A stretch of 64,000 nt of DNA from Microbacterium sp. (GTDB lineage: Bacteria > Actinomycetota > Actinomycetes > Actinomycetales > Microbacteriaceae), in assembly GCF_017305435.1 (NCBI RefSeq), contig NZ_JAFKIP010000007.1, positions 62,001 through 126,000 of the forward strand, read 5' to 3'. The notes below the pieces were generated by a model. That model saw only the letters and a program-made list of their open reading frames with translations, was not told where the DNA came from and ran no database searches. Every line of letters starts with the position of its first letter. The stretch's first letter is position 1. Both the position numbers and the translations under genes were made by a program. Below are positions 42,173 to 50,758 of the stretch, one piece after another.

Positions 42173-43554
42173 CGCTTCGGCCCCCTCGTCTCACCGGGCT
42201 CTGCGCCGGGTTTCCCGGCGGTGTCGGCTTTCGCCTTCGCCTTCGCCTCGGCATCCGACTTCGCGCGCGCCTCGGCCTTCGCCTTGGCATCCGCTTTCGC
42301 CGCCTTCTTGCGCTCCGCCTTCTCGCGCGCCTGCGCCTCGGCCTTGAGTCGCGCCTCCTCGCGCAGGATCGCCCGCTGACGGCGGGTCGGCGGCGCCTTG
42401 CGGGGCACCTTGACGGCAAGCCCCGAATCGGCGACCTCGCTCATCGCGTTGGAGGAGTCGACGGTGTCGCGCCGCGATCGCAGGAAGAGCCCCACGATGA
42501 TCGCGATCGCGAGGATCGCATCGACGAGGATGCCCCAGTTGCCGAACCAGACGACCAGGAGCGCCGCGAACGCGCCGACCGCGGCGGATGCCGGCAGCGT
42601 CAGCACCCACCCGATCGCGATGCGCCCGACGGTGCCCCAGCGCACCTTCGAGCCGCGACGACCGAGTCCCGAGCCGATGACCGACCCCGACGCGACCTGC
42701 GTCGTGGACAGCGCGAATCCGAGGGCGCTCGAGGCGAGGATGGTCGCCGCCGTCGACGTCTCGGCGGAGAATCCCTGCGCGGGTTTGACGTCGGTCAGGC
42801 CCTTGCCGAGGGTGCGGATGATGCGCCACCCGCCCATGTAGGTGCCGAGGGCGATCGCGAGCGCGCACGCGATGATGACCCACAGGTGCGGATCGGCCTG
42901 ATCGGCGTTCTGCCAGCCGACCATGATGAGCGCGAGCGTGATGACGCCCATCGTCTTCTGCGCGTCGTTCGTGCCGTGCGCGAGCGCGACGAGCGACGAC
43001 GTGAAGATCTGTCCCCAACGGAACCCGTCGCGTCCGTCGGGCTTGTTGTCGTAGCGGCGCGTGATCGCGTACGCGAGCCGCGTCACGAGGAAGGCGATGA
43101 CGCCCGCCGTGAACGGGGCGATGAGCGCGGGCAGCACGACTTTGCTCAAGACCATGCCGAAGTCGATCGCCTGCGTGCTGGCTCCGACGAGCGTCGCGCC
43201 GATGAGGCCGCCGAAGAGGGCGTGCGAGGAGCTCGAGGGCAATCCCAGCAGCCACGTGAGCATGTTCCAGGTGATGGCGCCGATGAGTCCTGCGAAGATG
43301 ATCGGCAGGAACGCGAGCGGTGAGATCTGATCCTCACGGATGATGCCGTGCGAGATCGTCTTCGAGACCTCCGTCGACAGGAACGCGCCGACGAGGTTCA
43401 GACTCGCAGCCAGGAGGACCGCGACCTTGGGCTTGAGCGCACCGGTCGCGATGGGCGTCGCCATCGCGTTGGCCGTGTCATGGAAGCCATTGGTGAAGTC
43501 GAAGAACAGCGCGAGCGCGATCACGAGGACGACGATGAGGGCAGCGGTTTCCAC
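42169..43554 (-). CDS. pit: Inorganic phosphate transporter, PiT family
   Basis: 461 residues. Two PiT repeats are clear: DFTNGFHDTANAMATPIATGAL at 20-41 and ALAHGTNDAQKTMGVITLAL midway, each with the GANDVA-like asparagine-aspartate. About ten membrane segments. It transports metal-phosphate with protons. The last 80 residues are a highly charged Lys/Ala/Glu/Asp tail, unusual for the family. A PHO-box-like direct repeat lies 62-79 bp upstream of ATG 43554. A small membrane protein is translationally coupled downstream. Confidence 0.93.
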   Translation of the reverse strand: METAALIVVLVIALALFFDFTNGFHDTANAMATPIATGALKPKVAVLLAASLNLVGAFLSTEVSKTISHGIIREDQISPLAFLPIIFAGLIGAITWNMLTWLLGLPSSSSHALFGGLIGATLVGASTQAIDFGMVLSKVVLPALIAPFTAGVIAFLVTRLAYAITRRYDNKPDGRDGFRWGQIFTSSLVALAHGTNDAQKTMGVITLALIMVGWQNADQADPHLWVIIACALAIALGTYMGGWRIIRTLGKGLTDVKPAQGFSAETSTAATILASSALGFALSTTQVASGSVIGSGLGRRGSKVRWGTVGRIAIGWVLTLPASAAVGAFAALLVVWFGNWGILVDAILAIAIIVGLFLRSRRDTVDSSNAMSEVADSGLAVKVPRKAPPTRRQRAILREEARLKAEAQAREKAERKKAAKADAKAKAEARAKSDAEAKAKAKADTAGKPGAEPGETRGPKR

Positions 43555-43615
43555 AGTTCGCTTTCGTCGGGTCGGAGTGGGAAGGTGCCGAGGCGATCGG
43601 CGGTGCGAACGAAAA

Positions 43616-43633
43616 GTTCACCGTGGGTTCATC
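43616..43633. promoter_or_regulatory. PHO-box-like direct repeat upstream of pit
   Basis: GTTCACC-GTGG-GTTCATC: two 7-bp units with 11-bp repeat spacing, the arrangement of the PhoP-binding PHO box described in Streptomyces. It lies in the 185-bp gap between divergent pit (minus) and the oligopeptidase gene (plus). Confidence 0.6.
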
Positions 43634-43739
43634 GTCCGGCAACCGGACCAGACAAATCCTCGCACATCACACACGGATCGCCGTACCTCGGAACCCGTGC
43701 GAAAGGACTGCACGGCGCGCGCTCGACTACCGTGGAACG

Positions 43740-45854
43740 GTGACCACCGCGCGCACTCCCGGCCCCGAGGCCGTCGCCCGTCCCCTCACCCGCTCGCACC
43801 ACGGCGACGACGTCGTCGACGTGTACGAATGGCTGCGCGCGAAAGAGGATCCCGAGGTGATCGCGCATCTCGAGGCGGAGAACGCGTACACCGACGAGCG
43901 CACGGCGCACCTCGCGCCGCTCCGGCAGCGGATCTTCGAGGAGATCAAGGGACGCACGCTCGAGACGGACCTGTCGGTGCCGACCCGTCAGGGCGCGTGG
44001 TGGTATTACGGCCGGACGGTCGAGGGCAAGCAGTACGGCATCCACTGCCGTGCCCCGCTCGCCTCCCCCGACGATTGGACGCCGCCGACCCTCACTCCGG
44101 GCGTCGACGTGCCCGGCGAGGTCGTCCTGCTCGACGGGAACATCGAGGCCGACGGCCACGAGTTCTTCTCGCTCGGCAGCTTCGACGTCTCCACCGACGG
44201 GGCGCGACTGCTCTACGGCATCGACAACGAGGGCGACGAGCGCTACACCCTGCGCATCCGCGACCTTCGTACGGGCGACGACCTCGCCGACGTGATCCCC
44301 GACACGTCCGCCGGCGCCTGCTTCTCGCCCGACGGGCGCTTCGTCGTGTACACGACGGTGGACGACGCGTGGCGGCCCGACACCGTCTGGCTGCACGAGG
44401 TCGGAACGGATGCCGCGGGCGACGCGCAGCTCTTCCACGAACCCGATGACCGCTATTGGGTCGGCGCCGGTTTCACCCGCAGCGAGCGGTACCTCGTCAT
44501 CGAGGTCGGCTCGTCGATCACGAGCGAGGAGTTCCTCGTCCCGGCATCCGACCTGCGCGCCGAGCCCCGGTCGATCTGGCCCCGCCGGGAGGGGGTCGAG
44601 TACTCGGCGACGCACGCGATCGTCGACGGTGAGGACGTGCTGTACGTGCTGCACAACGACGGCGCGCTGGATTTCGAGCTCGTCCGTGTCGCGGCATCCG
44701 ACCCGACCGGACCGCGCGAGGTGATCCTCCCGCACGTGCCCGGACGGCGCCTCCTGGACGTCTCGGCGTTCCGTGACTGGGCGGTCGTGTCGTACCGGCG
44801 GAGCGGCCTCGCACGGATGGGGATCCTCTCGTACGCCACCGGCGATGTCCGAGAGCTCTCGTTCGACGAGGAGCTCTACGCCGCCGGCGCGGGCGGGAAC
44901 CCGGAATGGGCGCCGCCTGTCATCCGCCTCGGGTACGGGTCGTTCGTGACGCCCGGGACGGTCTACGACTACGTCGTCGAGTCGGGCGAGTTCCTGCTGC
45001 GCAAGCGCCAGAGTGTGCTCGGCGACTACTCCCCCGACGCCTACGGACAGCGCCGCGACTGGGCGACGGCCGACGACGGCACGCGCGTGCCGGTGTCGCT
45101 CGTGTGGAAGCGGTCGTTCGGCGATCCCGGCGAAGGCGCGGCGCGGTCCGTCCACCTCTACGGGTACGGGTCGTACGAGCACTCGATCGAGCCCGGCTTC
45201 TCGGTCGCGCGACTGTCCCTCCTCGATCGCGGGGTCGTCTTCGCGATCGCGCACGTACGCGGCGGCGGCGAGATGGGGCGGCAGTGGTACGAAGACGGCA
45301 AGCTCTCGCGCAAGCGCAACACGTTCACGGACTTCGTCGCGGTCGCACGGCACCTCGTGGATGCCGGGGTCACCTCACCCGCACTGCTGGTCGCCGAGGG
45401 CGGCTCTGCGGGCGGACTCCTGATGGGCGCGGTCGCCAATCTCGCTCCGGAGCTGTTCGCCGGCATCCTCGCCGACGTGCCGTTCGTGGATGCCCTGACG
45501 ACGATCCTCGACCCGTCGCTGCCGCTCACCGTGATCGAGTGGGACGAGTGGGGCGACCCGCTGCACGACGCCTCGGTGTACGAGTACATGAAGTCGTACA
45601 CGCCGTACGAGAACGTGCGCGAGGGCGTCACGTACCCGCGGATCCTCGCGGTGACCTCGCTCAACGACACCCGCGTGTACTACGTCGAGCCGGCCAAGTG
45701 GGTCGCGCGCCTGCGCGCCGTCGGGGCGGACGCGCTGCTGAAGTGCGAGATGGTCGCGGGCCACGGCGGAGTGTCGGGGCGATACAACGCGTGGCACCAG
45801 CGGGCGTTCGAGATCGCCTGGCTGCTGGACGTTCTCGGCCTCGCCGAGGCGTAG
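43740..45854 (+). CDS. Oligopeptidase B-like S9 family peptidase
   Basis: 704 residues. An N-terminal beta-propeller (about 70-420) precedes an alpha/beta-hydrolase domain with the nucleophile Ser556 in EGGSAGGLLMG, RGGGEMGRQWYEDGK as in oligopeptidase B, and the catalytic His in AGHGGVSGRY. It hydrolyses short peptides, typically after basic residues, in the cytoplasm. GTG 43740 is preceded at 6 nt by TACCGT. The first 19 residues to HHGDDVVDVYEWLR are typical. The gene ends 34 bp before repeat element E1. Confidence 0.92.
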   Translation: MTTARTPGPEAVARPLTRSHHGDDVVDVYEWLRAKEDPEVIAHLEAENAYTDERTAHLAPLRQRIFEEIKGRTLETDLSVPTRQGAWWYYGRTVEGKQYGIHCRAPLASPDDWTPPTLTPGVDVPGEVVLLDGNIEADGHEFFSLGSFDVSTDGARLLYGIDNEGDERYTLRIRDLRTGDDLADVIPDTSAGACFSPDGRFVVYTTVDDAWRPDTVWLHEVGTDAAGDAQLFHEPDDRYWVGAGFTRSERYLVIEVGSSITSEEFLVPASDLRAEPRSIWPRREGVEYSATHAIVDGEDVLYVLHNDGALDFELVRVAASDPTGPREVILPHVPGRRLLDVSAFRDWAVVSYRRSGLARMGILSYATGDVRELSFDEELYAAGAGGNPEWAPPVIRLGYGSFVTPGTVYDYVVESGEFLLRKRQSVLGDYSPDAYGQRRDWATADDGTRVPVSLVWKRSFGDPGEGAARSVHLYGYGSYEHSIEPGFSVARLSLLDRGVVFAIAHVRGGGEMGRQWYEDGKLSRKRNTFTDFVAVARHLVDAGVTSPALLVAEGGSAGGLLMGAVANLAPELFAGILADVPFVDALTTILDPSLPLTVIEWDEWGDPLHDASVYEYMKSYTPYENVREGVTYPRILAVTSLNDTRVYYVEPAKWVARLRAVGADALLKCEMVAGHGGVSGRYNAWHQRAFEIAWLLDVLGLAEA

Positions 45855-45887
45855 CCCGCGCGCCGGCGCCGGCCCGCGCGGGTTGCC

Positions 45888-45994
45888 CCCTGCGGGCGCG
45901 GTTGTCCCACTTGGGGCGAGGGTTGTCCCACTTCGGGCGGACCGTGTCCCACTTGCGGTCGGTTTGAGGCGCTGGAAACAGCCATTTGTGGGAC
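45888..45994 (+). repeat. Repeat element E1 (three 21-bp units plus inverted unit)
   Basis: GTCCCAC cores stand at 45904, 45925 and 45946 (exact 21-bp spacing). After exactly 35 bp an inverted core GTGGGAC follows at 45988-45994. CCCTGCGGG at 45888-45896 begins the element. The third unit and the inverted unit form an imperfect stem of about 20 bp. The same arrangement in opposite orientation occurs on the far side of the DUF559 gene (E2). The remainder of 45855-46057 shows no gene. Confidence 0.9.
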
Positions 45995-46057
45995 ACGATC
46001 GTGATCGGCGGCGCAAGGGGCCGGCCACGCCGCGCACGCAGAACGATCGGCGGAGGG

Positions 46058-46972
46058 TCAGCGACCGGGCGTCCATCCGGCGCGCACCAGCGCATCGCGG
46101 ACGATGCCGACGGCGGCACGGCCGTCGCCGTCGAGGTGGTGCGCCAGGATGCGCTCGTGCGCCCATCCCGCGCGGCGTATCGCCGCCCAGCGATCGGCGT
46201 CTCGAGCGAACTGCGCGGCGTCTTCCGCATGGACGCGGCCGTCGTACTCCGCCGCGACCCGGTAGCGGGGGAACGCGAGATCGAGTTCGGCGACGAAAGT
46301 GCCCCGACCGTCGAACACGTTCCACGCGACCTCCGGCTCGGGGAGTCCGGCATCCATCAGCAGCAGTCGCAGCCGCGTCTCCCGCGCGGAGCGTACCCCG
46401 GTCCGGACATCGTGGAGGGCGCGCGTGAGGATGCCGCGGCGGACATCGCCCATGCGGGTGATCTCATCGCGCAGGTCCACCGCCGACGCCAGCGGCTCGG
46501 ACCCCGAGACGAGGAAGTCGGCGGCAGCGACGATGTCGCGAGGCGACCAGAGTCCGCCCACCTGACGCCACGCGCGCACGGGGGCCTCCACGGGCAGCCC
46601 GTCCAGGAGCGTCCACGCCGGCTCGCGCAGCTGCAGACGGTGTCCGATCACGCCCCGTGTCCTGGGCTCGCGCGCGGGTCGATACGCCGACACGTGGATC
46701 GCCGGCCGGTACGGCCATTCGGGCATCCACACGCCATGCACTGCGAGCGCCGTCTCGTGGCTGAAGAACTGGCCCGGGCGGAGCCGCGGCAGGAGCGCGT
46801 GGCACGAGGCTCGGAGGGAGTTCGTCTCGACCGTTCCCCGGACCCGCACACCGTGGAACGGACGCGAGAGGGAGGCTCCTCGCAGGCGGCCGCGCGGCAC
46901 CCCGGCATCCCGCGCCTGAGCAACGGTGAACGCATTCGGCAGGAGGATCGCGGGGTCTCGTGGCTGGGACAT
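46058..46972 (-). CDS. AbiEi-like/DUF559 nuclease-fold protein
   Basis: 304 residues. The N-terminal half (about 10-80) resembles the winged-helix region of AbiEi-type antitoxin proteins: FTVAQARDAGVPRGRLRG, SHETALAVHGVW. The C-terminal part (195-290) has the Vsr/DUF559 nuclease-like pattern with acidic residues Glu229, Asp231, Glu242 and Asp244 in VAELDLAFPRYRVAAEYDG. Molecular function is unproven; DNA binding plus cleavage is an inference. The gene is bracketed by inverted elements E1 and E2, 63 and 111 bp from its ends. ATG 46972 is chosen by homology-like start. Confidence 0.78.
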   Translation of the reverse strand: MSQPRDPAILLPNAFTVAQARDAGVPRGRLRGASLSRPFHGVRVRGTVETNSLRASCHALLPRLRPGQFFSHETALAVHGVWMPEWPYRPAIHVSAYRPAREPRTRGVIGHRLQLREPAWTLLDGLPVEAPVRAWRQVGGLWSPRDIVAAADFLVSGSEPLASAVDLRDEITRMGDVRRGILTRALHDVRTGVRSARETRLRLLLMDAGLPEPEVAWNVFDGRGTFVAELDLAFPRYRVAAEYDGRVHAEDAAQFARDADRWAAIRRAGWAHERILAHHLDGDGRAAVGIVRDALVRAGWTPGR

Positions 46973-47083
46973 CCCGCCATCATGCGATGTTCGGTAAGCC
47001 CGCCCGGCGCGATCGCCCGCTTCTGTGGAGAACTGCCGTCAATGGATGCCTGGGGAGAAGTCGTTCGCCCCTCCCGAACCCAT

Positions 47084-47187
47084 GTCCCACATGTGGCTGA
47101 ATGTCGCGGCGCGAAACAGCCACAAGTGGGACACGCCTCACCACAAGTGGGACACGCCCCGCCCCAAGTGGGACGACCCCCGCAGGG
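47084..47187 (-). repeat. Repeat element E2 (inverted copy of E1 architecture)
   Basis: Read on the minus strand, GTCCCAC cores lie at 47174-47168, 47153-47147 and 47132-47126 (21-bp spacing), then a 35-bp gap and the inverted core at 47090-47084. The core-to-core length, 91 bp, equals that of E1. CCCTGCGGG (47187-47179) precedes it, as in E1. The 35-bp gaps of E1 and E2 agree at 21 of 35 positions. The element starts 17 bp after the pfkA stop; 46973-47083 holds nothing else I recognise. Confidence 0.9.
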
Positions 47188-47203
47188 AAGCGCCCGGTCA
47201 GCC

Positions 47204-48232
47204 TCAGCCGAAGAGGGCGGCGGCCTCTTCGTAGCGGTAGATCGGCACCGTGTTGAGCTCGCCCAACGCCTCCTCGAACGGCACGCGCACGATGTCGGTG
47301 CCCTTCATCGAGACCATCTGGCCCCAGGCCTCTTCCGCGACGGCGTCGGCGGCGTGCAGGCCCAGGCGCGTCGCCAGGACGCGGTCGAAAGCCGACGGCG
47401 ACCCGCCGCGCTGGATGTGGCCGAGCACCGTCGCACGCGTCTCGATGCCCGTGATCCGCTCGATCTCGGGCGCGAGCACCTCGCTGATGCCGCCGAGGCG
47501 CGGGCGGTTGAACGCGTCGAGCCCCTTGTCGCTGTAGGCCTCGTCCATGCCGGTGAGGGTGAAGCCCTCAGAGACCACGACGAGGGGCGCGCGGCCGCGG
47601 TCGTGCGCCTTCTGCACCTGCGCCGTGATCTCATCGATCGACATCGGCACCTCGGGGATGCAGATGACGTGGGCGCCGGAGGCGATGCCCGAGTGCAGCG
47701 CGATCCACCCGACGTGGCGGCCCATGACCTCAGCGACCATGCAGCGCTGGTGGGAGTCGCCGGTCGTGCGCAGGCGGTCCATGGCATCCGTCGCGATGTT
47801 CACGGCGGTGTCGAACCCGAACGAGTAGTCGGTTGCGCGCAGGTCGTTGTCGATCGTCTTCGGCACGCCCATGACGTTGATGCCGTCGTTGTACAGGCGG
47901 TTCGCCGCGGCGAGCGTGCCCTCGCCGCCGATCGCGATGATGCCGTCGATCCGGTGGCCGTAGAGCGTCGCCTTGATGTTGTCGGCACCACCGCGGGGGC
48001 CCTCGTAGGGGTTCGTGCGCGAGGTGCCGAGGATCGTGCCGCCGACCTTCGACAGGCCCTTCACCTCGTGCCGGGTGAGGGGGAAGAAGTCGCCGTCGAC
48101 GACGCCGCGCCACCCGTCGCGGATGCCGACGAACTCGATGTTGTAGCTCGTGGTGCCTTTGAGGACAACGGCGCGGATGACCGCGTTCAGTCCGGGGCAG
48201 TCGCCGCCTGAGGTGAGGATGCCGATCTTCAT
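47204..48232 (-). CDS. pfkA: 6-phosphofructokinase, ATP-dependent group
   Basis: 342 residues. Motifs: MKIGILTSGGDCPGLNAVIRA at the N-terminus, GGEGTLAAA for nucleotide binding, VPKTIDNDL with the catalytic Asp, and EVMGRHVGWIALHSG. The GGEGT glycine (rather than the GGDDT form) with Lys in PKTIDND matches the mixed group found in Streptomyces and related bacteria, which use ATP rather than pyrophosphate. Start ATG 48232 follows AAGGA; an upstream 18-residue extension in the same frame is ignored. It phosphorylates fructose 6-phosphate in glycolysis. Confidence 0.93.
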   Translation of the reverse strand: MKIGILTSGGDCPGLNAVIRAVVLKGTTSYNIEFVGIRDGWRGVVDGDFFPLTRHEVKGLSKVGGTILGTSRTNPYEGPRGGADNIKATLYGHRIDGIIAIGGEGTLAAANRLYNDGINVMGVPKTIDNDLRATDYSFGFDTAVNIATDAMDRLRTTGDSHQRCMVAEVMGRHVGWIALHSGIASGAHVICIPEVPMSIDEITAQVQKAHDRGRAPLVVVSEGFTLTGMDEAYSDKGLDAFNRPRLGGISEVLAPEIERITGIETRATVLGHIQRGGSPSAFDRVLATRLGLHAADAVAEEAWGQMVSMKGTDIVRVPFEEALGELNTVPIYRYEEAAALFG

Positions 48233-48350
48233 GTGGGGATCCTTAAGTTCGGGGAGGTGTGACGGCGTCGCTGCCACGAACGACACTATCGCCGGATGCC
48301 GGGGCCTGCCACCGACGCCGCCGTCGATAACCGCGGAGATGATGGAGGGA

Positions 48351-48391
48351 TGCCGGAGGGGGCCGCTGATGATCGGTGCACCCCTCCGGCA
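48351..48391 (-). terminator. Terminator of the SNF2 helicase gene
   Basis: An 11-bp perfect stem TGCCGGAGGGG (48351-48361) with its complement (48381-48391), 19-nt loop, begins 7 nt after the helicase stop on the minus strand. Confidence 0.72.
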
Positions 48392-48397
48392 GAGCGA

Positions 48398-50554
48398 TCA
48401 GGCGGCGCCGAGCGCCTGACGCAGCAGGTGCATGAGCGCCGACTGCTGCACCGACTCGGTCGAGGTCGCGTCGAGCTGCGCGCCGTCGAGGGCGCGCGCC
48501 GCGAGCGACTGCTTGGAGTCGATGAGCTCGGCGATCTTGGTGTCGATCGTGTGCGCCGCGATGATCCGCCACGCGGTGACGGGCTCGTCCTGGCCGATGC
48601 GGTGCACGCGGTCGATCGCCTGTGTCTGCTCGGCGGCCGTCCAGCTGAGCTCGGCGAGGACGACGTTGGATGCCGCCTGCATGTTCAGCCCCACGCCGGC
48701 GGCGGTCAGCGAACACACCGCGATCGCGACGTCCGGGTCCTCGTTGAACGCGTCGATCGCCTGCTGGCGTGCGGGCGTCGTCTGGTCTCCTCGGATCGAG
48801 ACGGTGCGCAGCCCCGCCTGCGCGAAGTGCGCCTCCGCGGCATCCATGACGTCGATGTGCTTCGCGAAGAACACGACCTTGCCGACCGAGCGCTGCAGCT
48901 GCACGGCGTAGTCCGCGGCGAGGTGCGCCTTGGCCTGGCCGATCTTGCGGACCATCGTGAAGACGTTGTCGGCTCCCGCGCCCTGAGCTTTCGACTCCTC
49001 GAGCTCGCCGTGCGCGACGAGGCGGACGATGTCCTCGTCGACCTCGCCGTAGAGCACCTTGTCGCCGCGCGCCTCGATGATCCGGCGGTACTTCGCGGCG
49101 AGTCGCTCGCCCAGCTCGCGCTCGGCGGCGCGGATGGAGCGCCCGTACTCGTCGTCGAGCTCGACCGGAAGGTCGGCGATGAGCTTGTCGGGAAGGTCCG
49201 CCGCGACGTCCTTCTTCTTGCGGCGGACGATCCCCATCGAGATGACGGCGTCCCGCGCCTCGGGGTAGAACGCCTTGTCGGCGGGCGTGAAGCCCGTGGC
49301 ATCCAGCTTCTCCATGAGCTCGGGTCCCGGCTTCTCGCCGTTCGTCCATCCGAGGAACCGCCAGATCGCGTCGAAGTCCTCGACGTCGTTGATGAGCGGC
49401 GTGCCGGTCAGAGCCAGCATGAGGGGGTTCCGCACCTGCTCGCGGATGCGGGCGCCGAGGGCGAGCACGTTCTGGGAGCGCTGCGAGGTGAGGTTCTTGA
49501 TGAAGTGCGCCTCATCGACGACCATGCCCCGCAGGCCCAGCGAGCCGAGCCAGGAGAGATGTCGGTCGAGCACTTCGTAGTTGACGATGAAGATGTCGGC
49601 GAAGGCATCCACCTGATCGCCGTCGCCGTGGATGACGGTCGCACGGCGCTGCGGCGTCCACCGCGCGGCCTCGCGTGCCCAGTTCATCTTGACGACGTTC
49701 GGGACGACGGCCAGGAGCGGGTAGGCGTTCGCGACGGATGCCGCGAGCACCGACTGCGCCGTCTTGCCGAGGCCCGGCTCGTCGGCGAGGAGGAACGCGC
49801 GGTGGCCCTCGCGCACCGACTCGAGGAACCGGGACTGGTGCGGCATGACCTCGAGCCCCTTGGGCGAGAGGCGGTCGAACTCGGGCACGGGCGGCAGCTC
49901 CATCGAGGCCGCCGCTCCCCCGGCGCCCGTCTCGAACGCCTTGTACAGCGGGCCCATGAGCTCCCACCCATCCAGGCGCCGGCGGACGCTGGATGCCGGG
50001 GCGCGCAGCGCCACGTCGGGGGCGAGGAACGGGTTCGCCTCGCGACGCGCCTCGATCTGCGGCGGTGTGACCTGACGCTCGGCGAGCGCGGCGGGCACGA
50101 CGGACGCCTGCACGGGAGCGGCATCGGTGATGATGAGCTCGTCCTCGGCGAGCTCCGCGCCCGACTCGAGCAGCCAGTCACGGCGCATGCGCTTGGCGAC
50201 CGGCGACGTCGCCTGGTCGACCTCGAGCAGCTGGATGAGCGACGTGTCGCGCGCCGCGGTCTTCGCGAGGATGGTCGCGACGCCGTCGAGACGCTTGAGC
50301 AGTTCGGCGCGCGCGGCGGTGGGCACCGCCTCGTCGGCCTTGACGCGGGCGCGCTCCTCGCGCACGAGGAAGGCGATCACCTGGAACTTGACGCGATTCG
50401 TCGGTCCGAGCTTGCCGCGCTGCGACTTGGCTTCGACCTCGCGCACCTTGCGGGCGAGGATCGGGATGAGGGGGGCGTCGTCATCGCGACGCGCGGACGA
50501 TCCGCGGGACTGTCCGCGGCGGCGGGCAGTGGCGGTGGATGCCGTGGGCGGCAT
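48398..50554 (-). CDS. SNF2-family DEAD/DEAH helicase
   Basis: 718 residues. A basic N-terminus and an alpha-helical region of about 190 residues precede a SNF2 ATPase: Walker A in LLADEPGLGKTAQS, DEAH in VVDEAHFIKNLTSQRS, ALTGTPLIND (motif III), and the C-terminal RecA-like half with SIRGDQTTPARQQAIDAF, SLTAAGVGLN and the RVHRIGQ motif. Such proteins remodel protein-DNA complexes; this RapA-like solo form has no nuclease or methylase domain. ATG 50554 (MPPTAS) has AGGAGG upstream and is preferred over 50587. Confidence 0.9.
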   Translation of the reverse strand: MPPTASTATARRRGQSRGSSARRDDDAPLIPILARKVREVEAKSQRGKLGPTNRVKFQVIAFLVREERARVKADEAVPTAARAELLKRLDGVATILAKTAARDTSLIQLLEVDQATSPVAKRMRRDWLLESGAELAEDELIITDAAPVQASVVPAALAERQVTPPQIEARREANPFLAPDVALRAPASSVRRRLDGWELMGPLYKAFETGAGGAAASMELPPVPEFDRLSPKGLEVMPHQSRFLESVREGHRAFLLADEPGLGKTAQSVLAASVANAYPLLAVVPNVVKMNWAREAARWTPQRRATVIHGDGDQVDAFADIFIVNYEVLDRHLSWLGSLGLRGMVVDEAHFIKNLTSQRSQNVLALGARIREQVRNPLMLALTGTPLINDVEDFDAIWRFLGWTNGEKPGPELMEKLDATGFTPADKAFYPEARDAVISMGIVRRKKKDVAADLPDKLIADLPVELDDEYGRSIRAAERELGERLAAKYRRIIEARGDKVLYGEVDEDIVRLVAHGELEESKAQGAGADNVFTMVRKIGQAKAHLAADYAVQLQRSVGKVVFFAKHIDVMDAAEAHFAQAGLRTVSIRGDQTTPARQQAIDAFNEDPDVAIAVCSLTAAGVGLNMQAASNVVLAELSWTAAEQTQAIDRVHRIGQDEPVTAWRIIAAHTIDTKIAELIDSKQSLAARALDGAQLDATSTESVQQSALMHLLRQALGAA

Positions 50555-50612
50555 GCTCCTCCTGAGCGTGAGAGCCGGATGTGTCACCGGCGTGACGCCG
50601 ACCTGAATGCAC

Positions 50613-50744
50613 CTACGCGAGGTATTCGGGCCGACCGGTCGGTTCCGCGGCGGGTGCCGCGGGGGAATGCGCGATCCGTGCTCCTGGGGCTGCGGGTACT
50701 CGCTTCTGCGAGCTGCGGCGACGCGGGGGCGCGGTCTTCGGCAT
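50613..50744 (-). CDS. Possible 43-residue protein upstream of the helicase gene
   Basis: ATG 50744 to TAG 50613 gives MPKTAPPRRRSSQKRVPAAP and ends in GRPEYLA. It is basic and Pro/Ala-rich, not recognised. It lies in the same direction as the helicase gene, 58 bp before its start, with a weak TGG Shine-Dalgarno. It would fill most of an otherwise empty 204-bp gap. It may equally be the 5' leader of the helicase message. Confidence 0.35.
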   Translation of the reverse strand: MPKTAPPRRRSSQKRVPAAPGARIAHSPAAPAAEPTGRPEYLA

Positions 50745-50758
50745 CCAGTCTAGCGCGG

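Noticed and set aside
45904-45966. The 21-bp repeats as a CRISPR array
   Set aside because: Units are contiguous with no unique spacers, only three copies exist, and no cas genes are present.
45880-45970. The 21-bp repeats as a coding heptad repeat
   Set aside because: A frame reading LSHLGRG/LSHFGRT-like heptads exists, but it continues antisense-like composition from opB with no start or Shine-Dalgarno, and E2 keeps geometry rather than reading frame.
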